A stretch of 64,000 nt of DNA from Planctomycetota bacterium. Lineage in GTDB: Bacteria > Planctomycetota > Phycisphaerae > Phycisphaerales > UBA5793. Location: contig CAUJHZ010000047.1 of NCBI GenBank assembly GCA_963205185.1, positions 1 to 64,000 on the forward strand. Direction: 5' to 3'. Positions within the stretch are counted from its first letter, which is position 1. Every line of letters starts with the position of its first letter. Of this stretch, positions 25,955 through 35,232 are shown one piece after another. The notes below the pieces were generated by a model. That model was not told the origin of the DNA. It saw only the letters and a program-made list of their open reading frames with translations, and ran no database searches. A program made the position numbers and the translations under genes.

Positions 25955-27426
25955 CCCTGCTCACGCGACATACCGAAACCAGGGTGGAGCCGGCTGAGGC
26001 GGCGCGCCCGGTCTTCTGGGGCCTCGATCACAAGGCTCTGCACGATCGCTTCTGGGCTTCGCGCGGCGTGCAGGTCGTGCGTCCCGGCATGCTCGTCGAG
26101 CGCGCCGATGGACAGGAGCCGGCACGCGTCCGCGACGGTCCCGGCAAGCGTCATCGCGGCGACTTCTACCTGCTCCTGGGCGAACATGATCTCGTCCTGT
26201 TCCGCCTGGCGCCACTGCTCGATCGCTTCTCCTGGCTCAAGCCGCGCTCGATGCGCCTGCGGCTCGTGGAGCAGGAGCCAGAGCCCTATCTCGAGCGCGT
26301 CGAGACGGATGAACAGGGCCTGCTCAAGCGCATCCGCCGGCTCTACCACAGCCGCTCGAGCGCCACACAGCAGGCGTGGCTCACCGCGGACGGCAGCCTC
26401 GCCAGGCTCTGGGCCCAGTCGCAGAGTCTGGCCGAGGCAAAACGCTCCATCAAGCGCCGACTGCGCCACGATGCGATCGTGCCCGAAGTTGCTCGCGCGC
26501 GGCTGTTCGATACCGAAGCGGACTCGAATCGCATCGATCAGTTCCTCCTCGTGCTGCAGCGCCTCTGGCAGCGCCCGGGCGCGACGCTCGACGGCGTTTA
26601 TGAGTTCAGCCCCGGCGTCTGGGTGCACGAACAGTCGCAGGTGGCGCCGGGCGCCCGCCTCATCGCCCCGCTCTGGATCGGCGCCGGGACGCGCATCGAC
26701 GCTTCGGAAGTTGTCGTCGGACCCGGCGGAGTCGCCGACGGCCCCGATGTGCCGGTGGATCTTCGACCCATCGACTGGGAGTACATCCGCTTCGCCTCGC
26801 GCAGCCGCTTCACGCGCGGCGATGCAGCGCCGCTTTCCCGACCCGGCAAGCGCCTGTTCGATATCGCCTTCGCCAGCGCGGCGCTGCTCGCGACCGGGAT
26901 CATCTACCCGATCGCGATTGCAGCGATCGTCCGCGAGGACGGCTGGCCCGCGTTCTTCATCCATCGCCGGCAGACGCTCGGCGGCCGCGAATTCCCCTGT
27001 TACAAGTTCCGCACGATGTTTCGCAACGCGGAGGCGATGAAGGCGGATCTGGTGCAGGCCAACGCGTGCGACGGGCCACAGTTCCACATCGAAGATGACC
27101 CGCGCGTGCTCAAGGTCGGCAAGATCCTGCGCAAGTACTACCTCGATGAACTGCCACAGTTCTGGAACGTGCTGCTCGGCCACATGAGTGTCGTCGGGCC
27201 GCGGCCGAGCCCGGACAAAGAGAACCAATACTGCCCGACGTGGCGCGAAGCGCGATTGAGCGTGCGACCCGGCGTGACCGGCCTCTGGCAGGTCCGCCGC
27301 ACGCGCCGACCCGAAAGCGACTTCCAGGAGTGGATCCGCTACGACCTGGAGTACGTGCAGAACCAGAACTGGCGACTCGATCTCTGGATCATCTTCGAGA
27401 CGATCCGCAAGATACTCATCCGATGA
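25951..27426 (+). CDS. Undecaprenyl-phosphate sugar-1-phosphate transferase with beta-helix N-domain
   Basis: A 491-residue protein. The C-terminal 220 residues are a bacterial sugar transferase domain: KRLFDIAFAS, one membrane helix, CYKFRTMFRNAE, YYLDELPQFWNVLLGHMSVVGPRP, and VRPGVTGLWQV. This starts repeat-unit assembly on the lipid carrier. The N-terminal 290 residues do not resemble the usual multi-helix part. They hold a charged alpha/beta region and a hexapeptide-like stretch (VHEQSQVAPGARLIAPLW and IGAGTRIDASEVVVG, about residues 228-262) similar to nucleotidyltransferase beta-helices. The GTG start overlaps the previous stop. Confidence 0.85.
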   Translation: MTLLTRHTETRVEPAEAARPVFWGLDHKALHDRFWASRGVQVVRPGMLVERADGQEPARVRDGPGKRHRGDFYLLLGEHDLVLFRLAPLLDRFSWLKPRSMRLRLVEQEPEPYLERVETDEQGLLKRIRRLYHSRSSATQQAWLTADGSLARLWAQSQSLAEAKRSIKRRLRHDAIVPEVARARLFDTEADSNRIDQFLLVLQRLWQRPGATLDGVYEFSPGVWVHEQSQVAPGARLIAPLWIGAGTRIDASEVVVGPGGVADGPDVPVDLRPIDWEYIRFASRSRFTRGDAAPLSRPGKRLFDIAFASAALLATGIIYPIAIAAIVREDGWPAFFIHRRQTLGGREFPCYKFRTMFRNAEAMKADLVQANACDGPQFHIEDDPRVLKVGKILRKYYLDELPQFWNVLLGHMSVVGPRPSPDKENQYCPTWREARLSVRPGVTGLWQVRRTRRPESDFQEWIRYDLEYVQNQNWRLDLWIIFETIRKILIR

Positions 27427-27448
27427 CCTGCTTCATGTGGAGTTCGAA

Positions 27449-30400
27449 ATGACACGACGCGGCAAGAAGCGTCTCCTTATTCTCGTCGGCATCACCGCCC
27501 TGCTCGGCGGTGCAGCCACCGGAGCGTACTTCGTCCGTGAGGCGCGCCGGGCCCAGCAGATCGCCGAGGCCTACACCGATGGCATGGCGGCGTACGACGC
27601 CGGCGACTACGAGAACGCGCTGCGCGGTCTCGGCAAGGCGCTCTCGGAGCACCGGGAGGATCCGGAAGTGCTTTATCGCGTTGCCAACGCCCGGCGGCAT
27701 GTACCGGTGGAGAACAACCGGCACCTGGGGGCCGCGATCCCTTACGCGCGCGAAGCGGCCGGTCGGGCGCCGCAAGACGAGCGGCCGCTGGCGCTGCTGC
27801 TGGACCTGTATCGCCGGGTGGGATTCGTCACCGAGCGCCTTGAAGCCGCCGACCGGCTGCTTGCGCTGGACCCGACGCACGAGCAGGCTCACACCGCCAA
27901 GATCGAATGCCTGGCCACGCTGGGCCGCTCAAGTGAAGTGCAGGCCGCGGTGGATGCGTTGCTCGCCGCGCATCCTCAGAACCTCTACGGCCATCAGTCG
28001 CGCATCGAGACGATGCGACTCGATGGCCGCTCCGCCGAGGAGGTGCTGGCGTACACCGAAGATCTTGTCACGCAGTATCCCGACAATCTCATGCTCGCCA
28101 CGCTGCAGGTGCGCGTGCTCGCCGCGTATGGCAAACGCGAGGCGGCTGTCGAGGCAGCCAGGCGCGCCCAGGGGCTGACCATTCCGGATACCGAAGCCTT
28201 GCTCGAACTCGTCCGCATCCTCGACCAGATCGGACTGCGGACGGATGCCGATGCACTGCTGGATCGAAGCGCGGAGAATACACAGTTCCGCGACGATGTG
28301 CACGCGTATCTCATTGAGCGAGCCTGGAACGCTGGTCAGATGGACCGCGCGCGCCAGCAGGCCGCGCTACACGCCGAGCCGCTCGATGCGACTCCATCGC
28401 GACTGCTGGGCTGGATGGCGCTGATCTCGCTTCCCGTGGAAGGCGGCTGGGCGTCCGGCGCGGCCGGCGCCGAACTGAAATCTCGCACCGATGACCAGGG
28501 CCGCTACTGGCAGGGGCTGCTCGACAGCCGCGAATTCATGGATGCCGGTGAATACAGCAAGACGCGTCAGCGCCTCGCTGAACTGGTCGCACTGCCTGTG
28601 ACTGACAGTCTGGCGTGGTCGATGCTCGGCGAGGTCGATCAGCGCCTCGGAGAGTCGGAGATGGCCGTGCTGAGCCTTCAGGAGGCGGTGCGGCAGGATC
28701 CGACGTCCTCGCGTGCTCAAATGATGCTGGCAACCTCGCTGCTGGATCTCGGCCGGCTCGATGAGGCGCGGCTGCCCGCCGAGCGGGCCGTCATGTCCAA
28801 CCCCGGCGCAGCCGAGGCGCTGACGCTGGCGCGTATCTACATCGCGCTCCTCGACGCCAATCGCGCTGACCAGCGCATTCGCGACGGCGTTGTGACGATT
28901 CTTGAGGAGATGGCCGCACAGGCGCCGGAGCAGGCCGATGTGCAGGCGCTGCTCGCGCGGACTTACGTGGCTGTCGGTCATCTCGAGGATGCGAAGGCGG
29001 TGATCAGTCAGATGGCCACGATGGAGCGGCTGCCGAACTCAGCAGTGCTGCTCGACCTGGCCAACGCCTGCAAGCGGTCTGCGCCGGAACTTGTGGACAG
29101 CGTGCTAGCGGTTGCGGCGCGCCTTGAAACCGTCGGCCCCGGGCTCATGGCGCTGCAGTTGAATGCCGGCTCGGCCGCGCTCGCCCCGGAGACGGTGCGC
29201 GCCAGGTACGAAGAAGCGATCCAGGCCGCAGACGACCCGAACCTGCGCATGCAGTACGAGATCGCCTACGCGCGATACCTTGATTCAACGGGTGATGAAG
29301 GTGCACTTGCGGAACTCAAACGCATCTCGACTACCTATCCGGATCGGCCGGAAGCGCAGAACGCACTGCTCGACTCTCGATCCGCGTGGACCGATCAGCA
29401 GTGCATCGTCGATGCAATCGACCGTCTCAAGGCCGCAACGGGCGAGAACGCAGCCCGCTGGAAACTCGCCGATGCTCAGCGGCGCCTTGCGTTCGAACCG
29501 GGAGACGAGGCGGCCTCGGCGGTTGTGCTCTCACTGACGCCGCTCACCCAGCCGCCCTCGTCGAATGTTCGGGCGATGATGCTCTGTTCCGACGCGATGC
29601 TCATGCTCGGCGACAAGCGGCAGGCAATCGACATTCTTCTGCGCGCTCTCGATCGCGACTCGAGCAATCCGCTGCTCTACGCGCACACGATCGACCTGCT
29701 CCAAAGCACCGGCCGGGCCACCGAAGCGGCGACTCGGCTGCGCGAATTCCTCGCGATCCGGGCACTGAGCCCGGAGTTCCAGCGTCGACGCGTCGGACTG
29801 CTGGCGCGAGCCAACATGTGGCCTGAAGCGATCCGCGACTGCGAAGCGCTCACAGCCGCCACCGGCGAATCGCAGGATCGACTCTCGCTAGCCATGCTTC
29901 ATGGCAGCCACGGCCGGTCCGCCGACGCCCGGCGACTCTTTGATAGTCTGCTTGCGGAGCCTGAGGCGCCTCGACAGATTCGCATCGCCGCGGCGGACTT
30001 CTATGCGGCAGCTGACAGTGTCGAGCGCGGGGCGGAAGTGCTCAAGCCGCTTCAAGAACAACTCGCGGCGTCTGAATACACCGCGGTGTTGGCCGGTTAC
30101 TACGAACGGCACGGCCGGCTCGATGAGGCCGGCCGGCTGCTGGCGTCGCAGGCGCAAGAGTCAGGCGCCGGCGATGACTGGGTCGCACTGGCCGAGTTCC
30201 AGATCCGCACGCGGCAGGCTGAACAGGCTCGCACGACCGTCGCTGCCGGCCTGAGAGCCGATGCCGAGCATCCGGCTCTGGTCGCATTGAACGACCTGCT
30301 CGACGCGCTCGAATCCGGCAGCCTTGGCGCCGGCTCCATCGACGACATCATCGACGCGCTCGTCGATGAGAACCTTCGGGCGGTGATGAAACGCATTGCG

Positions 30401-31618
30401 ACCGCGATGCACTACGCCGAGGCGAACCCGGCAGATCCCGCAGGCTACATCGAGCGGTTGCGCGAGGTGGTAGATGATGAGCCGACCCTGATCCTCGGGT
30501 GGCAACTGCTCGTCGGCGCTCTGCTCAACTCCGGCCAGCCGGACGAGGCCGTGCTGACGGCACAGAACGCGGCGCGTGTGCTCCCGAATTCGGTCCGTGC
30601 GGCTGAGTTGCTTGCGACGACGCTGGCGGACGCCGGGCGCTTCACCGAAGCGCGGGCCGCCGCCGGTCGGTGGCGGGAACTCGATTCGGAGCGCCCGACG
30701 CGCGCCGATCTCCTGCTCGCCCAGATTGAGACTCAGTCGGGGCAGCCCGAGCGCGCTTTGGCAGCGATCCAGCCGTGGGTGGAGAGGATCAAAGCGGAGG
30801 CGGACCAGTTTCCGACGCGTCTGGGGCTGTACGCGAGCATTCTCATTCAGGCCGGCCGCGTGGACGAGGCGCAGGCGATGATCTGGCCCAAGGCGGAGCA
30901 GAGCGGCGACTGGGCCCAGGCATACGTGCGGCTGGCGGGCGAAATCGGCGATGTCTCCACGGCGATTCAGTGGGTGGATCGAGCTGAACCGTTGGTTCCG
31001 CTCACGCCGGACACGCGGATGGGTATGGCTCAAGTCCGTTCCGAACTCGGGCAGCGCGGCGGCGGAGCGGACCAGTTCCGCAAGGCGGTGGCGTTGCTCG
31101 AGCCGCTCCAGTCCGACCCGGCATTCCCGGCGGCGGCGCTGGCGATGCTCGCTGGCTGCCAGCAGCAACTCGGTGAGGTCGCCGCTGCGGAAGCGACATA
31201 CCGAAAGGCTCTGGCTGCCGCGCCGGGAGATCCGATCATCCTGAACAACCTGGCCTACCTTCTGCTCGACTCGGCGGAAAACGCCGACGAAGCACTGAGA
31301 ATGGCTTCGCAGGCCGTCGCTGCCGCGAAGCAGCGAAACCTCCCGGCGGGCATCCGTGCCAATCTTGCGGACACACTCGGTACGGCGCAGTTGAGCGTCG
31401 GTCAGTTCGACGAGGCCCAGCGCAGTTTCCGCGATGGGCTGGTTCTCGATGGGCGCAATGCTCTGTTGCAACTGGGTCTGGCGGAAGCGCTTGCGCGAGC
31501 CGGGCAGGGCGAGGATGCCAAGGCGCAGTACGAGCAGGTCGCCGGCCGCAGCGACCTCAATCGAAATGATGCGGATCTGGCCGCCCGGCTGGAGCGCGTC
31601 GCGGCGCTGGTGAATTAG
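27449..31618 (+). CDS. Giant TPR protein of the exosortase/exopolysaccharide locus
   Basis: A 1389-residue protein with an N-terminal signal anchor (about residues 8-24) and then tetratricopeptide repeats across nearly the whole length, for example LGEVDQRLGESEMAVLSLQEA and DPIILNNLAYLLLDS near the C-terminus. PrsT-type TPR proteins of similar character occur in exosortase loci, where they are thought to help polymer export across the envelope. ATG 27449 is chosen because GGAG lies at 27439-27442; GTG 27437 would overlap that site. It is the last gene of the long operon. No catalytic motif is visible, and the partner is unknown. Confidence 0.75.
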   Translation: MTRRGKKRLLILVGITALLGGAATGAYFVREARRAQQIAEAYTDGMAAYDAGDYENALRGLGKALSEHREDPEVLYRVANARRHVPVENNRHLGAAIPYAREAAGRAPQDERPLALLLDLYRRVGFVTERLEAADRLLALDPTHEQAHTAKIECLATLGRSSEVQAAVDALLAAHPQNLYGHQSRIETMRLDGRSAEEVLAYTEDLVTQYPDNLMLATLQVRVLAAYGKREAAVEAARRAQGLTIPDTEALLELVRILDQIGLRTDADALLDRSAENTQFRDDVHAYLIERAWNAGQMDRARQQAALHAEPLDATPSRLLGWMALISLPVEGGWASGAAGAELKSRTDDQGRYWQGLLDSREFMDAGEYSKTRQRLAELVALPVTDSLAWSMLGEVDQRLGESEMAVLSLQEAVRQDPTSSRAQMMLATSLLDLGRLDEARLPAERAVMSNPGAAEALTLARIYIALLDANRADQRIRDGVVTILEEMAAQAPEQADVQALLARTYVAVGHLEDAKAVISQMATMERLPNSAVLLDLANACKRSAPELVDSVLAVAARLETVGPGLMALQLNAGSAALAPETVRARYEEAIQAADDPNLRMQYEIAYARYLDSTGDEGALAELKRISTTYPDRPEAQNALLDSRSAWTDQQCIVDAIDRLKAATGENAARWKLADAQRRLAFEPGDEAASAVVLSLTPLTQPPSSNVRAMMLCSDAMLMLGDKRQAIDILLRALDRDSSNPLLYAHTIDLLQSTGRATEAATRLREFLAIRALSPEFQRRRVGLLARANMWPEAIRDCEALTAATGESQDRLSLAMLHGSHGRSADARRLFDSLLAEPEAPRQIRIAAADFYAAADSVERGAEVLKPLQEQLAASEYTAVLAGYYERHGRLDEAGRLLASQAQESGAGDDWVALAEFQIRTRQAEQARTTVAAGLRADAEHPALVALNDLLDALESGSLGAGSIDDIIDALVDENLRAVMKRIATAMHYAEANPADPAGYIERLREVVDDEPTLILGWQLLVGALLNSGQPDEAVLTAQNAARVLPNSVRAAELLATTLADAGRFTEARAAAGRWRELDSERPTRADLLLAQIETQSGQPERALAAIQPWVERIKAEADQFPTRLGLYASILIQAGRVDEAQAMIWPKAEQSGDWAQAYVRLAGEIGDVSTAIQWVDRAEPLVPLTPDTRMGMAQVRSELGQRGGGADQFRKAVALLEPLQSDPAFPAAALAMLAGCQQQLGEVAAAEATYRKALAAAPGDPIILNNLAYLLLDSAENADEALRMASQAVAAAKQRNLPAGIRANLADTLGTAQLSVGQFDEAQRSFRDGLVLDGRNALLQLGLAEALARAGQGEDAKAQYEQVAGRSDLNRNDADLAARLERVAALVN

Positions 31619-32158
31619 CGCCGCTCGGGGCTGCCCGTTCTGGGATAGCCTCAGAGTTTTCCACAATTCAACCCCGTGTCGATCCCGCGCTGACGCAGAT
31701 CCGCGCGCGGCCGGTGCGCCGCGCGCCCCAGCGGAGCGAAGATCAACGCTCCACATCCTCCAGATCGCCCGTCTTTGCAGATCCGGCAGCGGTTTCTCAC
31801 CCGTTGCCGAAGATGCCTGCGAACACGTAAATATTTCTTCACGAAATCTGTTGTTTTGCTAACCGAGGGCTTGACAGCCGCCTTGATTGGGGGGAAACTG
31901 TACGCGTTGCAGTCCGGCCAATCAGTCGCGACTGCGACGGAGAGATGATCGCTGCGGATCCTGTCTTTGTCTGCGGCTTCAGCCGTTCCGTGGTGGAACG
32001 TGTCAAAGGTTGAGTGATTCACAAGCGGCCGCTCGGCGATTCTCGCTGCGCGCTCGTGGAAAGTCTTGCTCCGGGGGGAGTGAATTCGGAGGATCCGGAT
32101 TCGCTTCAAGATCGAGTGGAAGGTGTTCCGCGACAGCGGACGCGAACGGAGGACGAGA
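31619..32158 (+). promoter_or_regulatory. 540-base leader upstream of the first CTERM gene
   Basis: No coding frame here looks real. Positions about 31826-31870 are strikingly A+T-rich for this genome (including TAAATATTT), and a perfect TTGACA lies at 31871-31876. No good -10 box sits 16-18 bases further on, so I call a promoter region rather than a defined promoter. The rest reads as a long untranslated leader, ending in a GGAGGA ribosome site before ATG 32159. The CTERM genes probably have their own control, separate from the polysaccharide operon. Confidence 0.35.
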
Positions 32159-32926
32159 ATGCGATTGCGATCACTTGGTATGCTGGCCGTGGCGTTACTG
32201 ATTCCTGCTGTTTCCGCCACGCAAGTCGCGGCCGACCCCCCGGTTTACTGGGGAACGATGACCTTTGACGGCATCTACTACGGAGGAGCCGGTGGGGGCG
32301 GAGAGTTTCGGTGGACGACGACGAAGAGTCCCGCTGGAAAGGGAGACCTTACTCTCAAGGGTCCGGGGAGTCTGAATTCATCACAGTTCTTGACGTTCTG
32401 TGTTGAGACGACAGAGCATATCAGTAATGGCGAAAAGGTGTTCGCCTTTCTGAATGATCGGTCAAAGAACACGAACATCACTCTAAAGAACGGAACCGCT
32501 TGGGTCTACAGCCAGTTTGTCAATGGCGCCCTCTCCACGCTCTCTCCTTACTCGTACGCCACGAATGCGGGCAACGCGCGAACCAGCGACGCTAACTCGT
32601 TGCAGAACCTCATCTGGTACTTCCAGGGCCAATCGCTTTACAGCAGTCTCGATGCACAGTCTCTGGCTTGGCTCGCGGAGGCTCAAGCCGCCCTTGGTGG
32701 AGCCGGAAACGAGTTTCTCACAGACAACATCGGAAAGGTGCGCATCCTCAACTGTTGGCAGTCGCTGGACGGCAATGGTAACGGCACGGGCGCGCGCCAG
32801 GACATGCTTGTCATGATCCCGCTTCCTGCGCCGGTCTGGATGGCCGGAATCGGGCTGTTCGGCGTTGTCGGCGGCACCATCTACCGTCGCCGCTTCTCCG
32901 GCCGGAACCTATCCGACTGCATCTGA
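32159..32926 (+). CDS. Exosortase substrate, putative thioester-domain surface protein
   Basis: A 255-residue exported protein: signal peptide (MRLRSLGMLAVALLIPAVS), a beta-rich body, then a CTERM tail with IPLPAPV at 220-226, a hydrophobic helix and YRRR. The body has FCVETTE with Cys81 and LQNLIWYF with Gln149. These fit the Cys and Gln motifs ([YFL]C-hydrophobic and hydrophobic-Q-x2-hydrophobic-W) that form an internal thioester in TED/TQXA surface proteins of Gram-positives. ATG 32159 follows a GGAGGA site; the frame is open a few codons upstream without a signal. It is paralogous to the product at 33591. Confidence 0.75.
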   Translation: MRLRSLGMLAVALLIPAVSATQVAADPPVYWGTMTFDGIYYGGAGGGGEFRWTTTKSPAGKGDLTLKGPGSLNSSQFLTFCVETTEHISNGEKVFAFLNDRSKNTNITLKNGTAWVYSQFVNGALSTLSPYSYATNAGNARTSDANSLQNLIWYFQGQSLYSSLDAQSLAWLAEAQAALGGAGNEFLTDNIGKVRILNCWQSLDGNGNGTGARQDMLVMIPLPAPVWMAGIGLFGVVGGTIYRRRFSGRNLSDCI

Positions 32927-33002
32927 TTCGATCGGTTTGTGTGGCGTTCTTCAAACTCGTGTCCCCAATCGATGTGGGTGAGTGGAAGAAAAGGAGAGCT
33001 TA

Positions 33003-33470
33003 ATGAATTGTCGTACCTCGTTTGTTATCCTGGCTTCGTTGGCGGCTGCCGGCAGCGCCTTTGGGGCCAGCGTTCCTGCTAGCCTCGCTTCCGGCGGCAC
33101 GAATGACGCAGCCGTGGACAGTTTCCTGCAGTACATTACCTCTGCAGAAGAGCAGCCTTCTTTCGCTGCGTTTGAAGGCAGCGGACTCGTCGCTCAGGAT
33201 CGGCCGACGTATTCGGTCGGCTTGGTTGGTGGCGGCATCGAGTTCGATGGAAGCGTGGTGGTCGGGCATCTCTCCATCGAAAGCGAATTCAATGCAGCTG
33301 AAGGTTCCGATCGGAGCTTCTCACTTGCTCCGCCGGTCGGAACCTTCAGTGATGCAGGCGGCCTCGTCAGTCCCAACAATGTCCCGCTGCCGGCACCCGT
33401 TGCCATGGGCGGCATCGGCCTGCTGAGCCTCGGCGGTTTCGCCGCCTGGCGGCGCCGTGGTCGCATCTGA
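33003..33470 (+). CDS. Small exosortase substrate with VPLPAPV CTERM tail
   Basis: A 155-residue exported protein. A signal peptide (about residues 1-22, ending SAFGAS) is followed by a short acidic, serine-rich body and a tail beginning VPLPAPV at residue 127, then a helix and a WRRRGRI end. The tail fits the VPLPA-type CTERM signal. The body has no similarity I recognise, no cysteine and no catalytic motif. The ATG at 33003 follows an AAAAGGAGAG ribosome site at about 32990. It lies between the two larger paralogues. Confidence 0.75.
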   Translation: MNCRTSFVILASLAAAGSAFGASVPASLASGGTNDAAVDSFLQYITSAEEQPSFAAFEGSGLVAQDRPTYSVGLVGGGIEFDGSVVVGHLSIESEFNAAEGSDRSFSLAPPVGTFSDAGGLVSPNNVPLPAPVAMGGIGLLSLGGFAAWRRRGRI

Positions 33471-33590
33471 TTTCGCCGAATGACTCACATCGAGTCAACG
33501 AGATCAAGAAACCATCGAGTGGGCTGGCGGACACGTCAGCTCACTCTTTTAGAAGCGTATCTGCCCACTTCCAGGCGCTGAGCCACACCA

Positions 33591-34388
33591 ATGACCCGGT
33601 CCATCCGCCCGCGCCGTCCGTCCGTGAGTTCATTCATTGCGGCGGCAATTATTCTGGGCTGCACGACCACCGCCCTCGCCAACCCCATCCCCGTCGGCCA
33701 GATCCGAATGGACGGCTTGCGCAACCACTTCAGCGTGCCTGGCGGCGGTTACGCCGGCGAGTTCATCGTCAACGCCAGCCGCCTCACATTCACGCCTGAG
33801 GGCCTCGGCCGCAACGGCGTCGATTCCAACCACTTCATCAGCTTCTGCGTCGAAACCACCGAACTTATTCAACTTAACAAGTGGTACGACGCGGAACTTA
33901 ATACCGAATCCCGGAACACCAACCGCGAAGTCCAGCAGGAGACGGCGTTTCTCTACTACCACTTCGTCAAAGGCGACCTGGCCGGCTACAAGTACTTCGA
34001 TGACGCCTCCGCGAGTGGCGCGGAGAAGGCCGCCTCGGTCCGCGCCCTGCAGGAGGTGATCTGGTATTTCCAGGATCCAGCAGGATTCGTCGCCCGCTAC
34101 GGCGCCAACGCTTTCGGCACTGGCGGCTACTTCAAAGGCACCGCCTTGCACAAAGTCCTCGCCCGCAGCTGGTACTCCAACCTCTCCACATGGCTCGACG
34201 GCTCAGGCAGCGAACTCGCCAAGGTCCGCATCATCAACATTTGGGACGGCGGCAACGCCCGTCAGGACACGCTCGTCATGATCCCGCTGCCGGTCCCGGT
34301 CTGGATGGGCAGCCTCGGCCTGTTCGCAGTAATCGGCGGCTGCAGGTGCAGGCGACGGGCGGCGAAGCGAACTCCCAACTCACTCTGA
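33591..34388 (+). CDS. Exosortase substrate, putative thioester-domain surface protein
   Basis: A 265-residue paralogue of the product at 32159: signal peptide to about residue 30 (ALAN), then SFCVETTE with Cys86 and ALQEVIWYF with Gln154. The 68-residue Cys-Gln spacing is the same as in its paralogue although the sequence between is quite different. The tail starts IPLPVPV at 231, followed by a helix and CRCRRR, with nine further residues. No clear ribosome site precedes the ATG. It is the last CTERM gene; the 295 bases after it up to the tRNA hold nothing I recognise. Confidence 0.72.
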   Translation: MTRSIRPRRPSVSSFIAAAIILGCTTTALANPIPVGQIRMDGLRNHFSVPGGGYAGEFIVNASRLTFTPEGLGRNGVDSNHFISFCVETTELIQLNKWYDAELNTESRNTNREVQQETAFLYYHFVKGDLAGYKYFDDASASGAEKAASVRALQEVIWYFQDPAGFVARYGANAFGTGGYFKGTALHKVLARSWYSNLSTWLDGSGSELAKVRIINIWDGGNARQDTLVMIPLPVPVWMGSLGLFAVIGGCRCRRRAAKRTPNSL

Positions 34389-34683
34389 ATCGCGTGGCCG
34401 CTGCATCCCATAGCCGCCAACCAGTTCATTCGAGGGCCGGCACTTCCGCCGGCTCCGCCTCGTTTCTGGAGCAGCCGCGCCCATCGGGCTTGCATCCTCG
34501 CTGTCGGCGGTCAGGTGCAGCGTTGCCCTCATCCGGGGCGCTGTCGACGGGTTGAGTTGGGACGTGGGCGGTGCTTCTTTTCGCAGAGCGCGGCAGTTGA
34601 CCGCGCACTTCGGCGAGTGAGGCTGCACCTCCGACCGCTGGCGGGTGTCCGCAACTGGCGGGTTCATTCGGACGTACATCCAA

Positions 34684-34756
<73 letters not shown>

Positions 34757-34839
34757 GCGGTCGGGTGGTCGTCGGGCAGAGTATAGGTGGGAGCCGCGGC
34801 CTGGTCATTGCATGGTCCAGCGGCTCAGCGCCCGGGGAA

Positions 34840-35055
34840 AGGGCCTGGTCGATGCAATGGCGATTGAGCCGCAGCGACCGCGGACAGCAAGGTACGAGGC
34901 GGGCGCTGGTGGTTGAATCGCCGCTGGCAAAGAGCGTGACGTCGTGGCCCTGGCGGACGAGTTCTTCGCTGAGGTAGGAGACGACGCGTTCGGTGCCGCC
35001 ATAGTTGCGAGGCGGGACAGCTTTCGTACAACGGCGCGACGTGGGCAATACGCAT
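34840..35055 (-). pseudogene. Frameshifted N-terminal remnant of a family 4 glycosyltransferase
   Basis: From an ATG at 35055 the minus strand reads MRIAHVAPLYESCPA, the common start of one GT4 group. The match then continues in a different frame from about 35010: RNYGGTERVVSYLSEELV, GHDVTLFASGDSTTSARLV and PRSLRL. One extra base near 35009-35014 breaks the frame. Similarity fades after about 70 residues, at around 34860, and the rest of the roughly 350-400-residue protein is missing. It ends about 85 bases before the tRNA-Gly gene. No intact copy of this GT group is in the window. Confidence 0.75.
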
Positions 35056-35232
35056 GGAGGGCAAACCTCGCGGCACAGCGGCGGCCGCCACAGCGCCAGT
35101 GCAGCGCGCGGCGGGGCCGTTCGGTGCGAGCGGCCACGGGAGACTACTCCGCAGGCGCTGTCCGCAGGCTCCGCGATTTGCTGGTTTGCAAGAGCGGCGA
35201 CGAGGTTTCCCCCGCCGCCGCCGGAGAATTCA

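Noticed and set aside
31891-31911. A possible sigma-54 promoter (TTGCA at 31907-31911), as known for some CTERM genes
   Set aside because: The GG that should lie 12 bases upstream of the GC is AC here, so the spacing rule fails.
33481-33497. Hairpin TGACTC-acatc-GAGTCA after the small CTERM gene
   Set aside because: The stem is only six pairs with no T-run; chance occurrence cannot be excluded.
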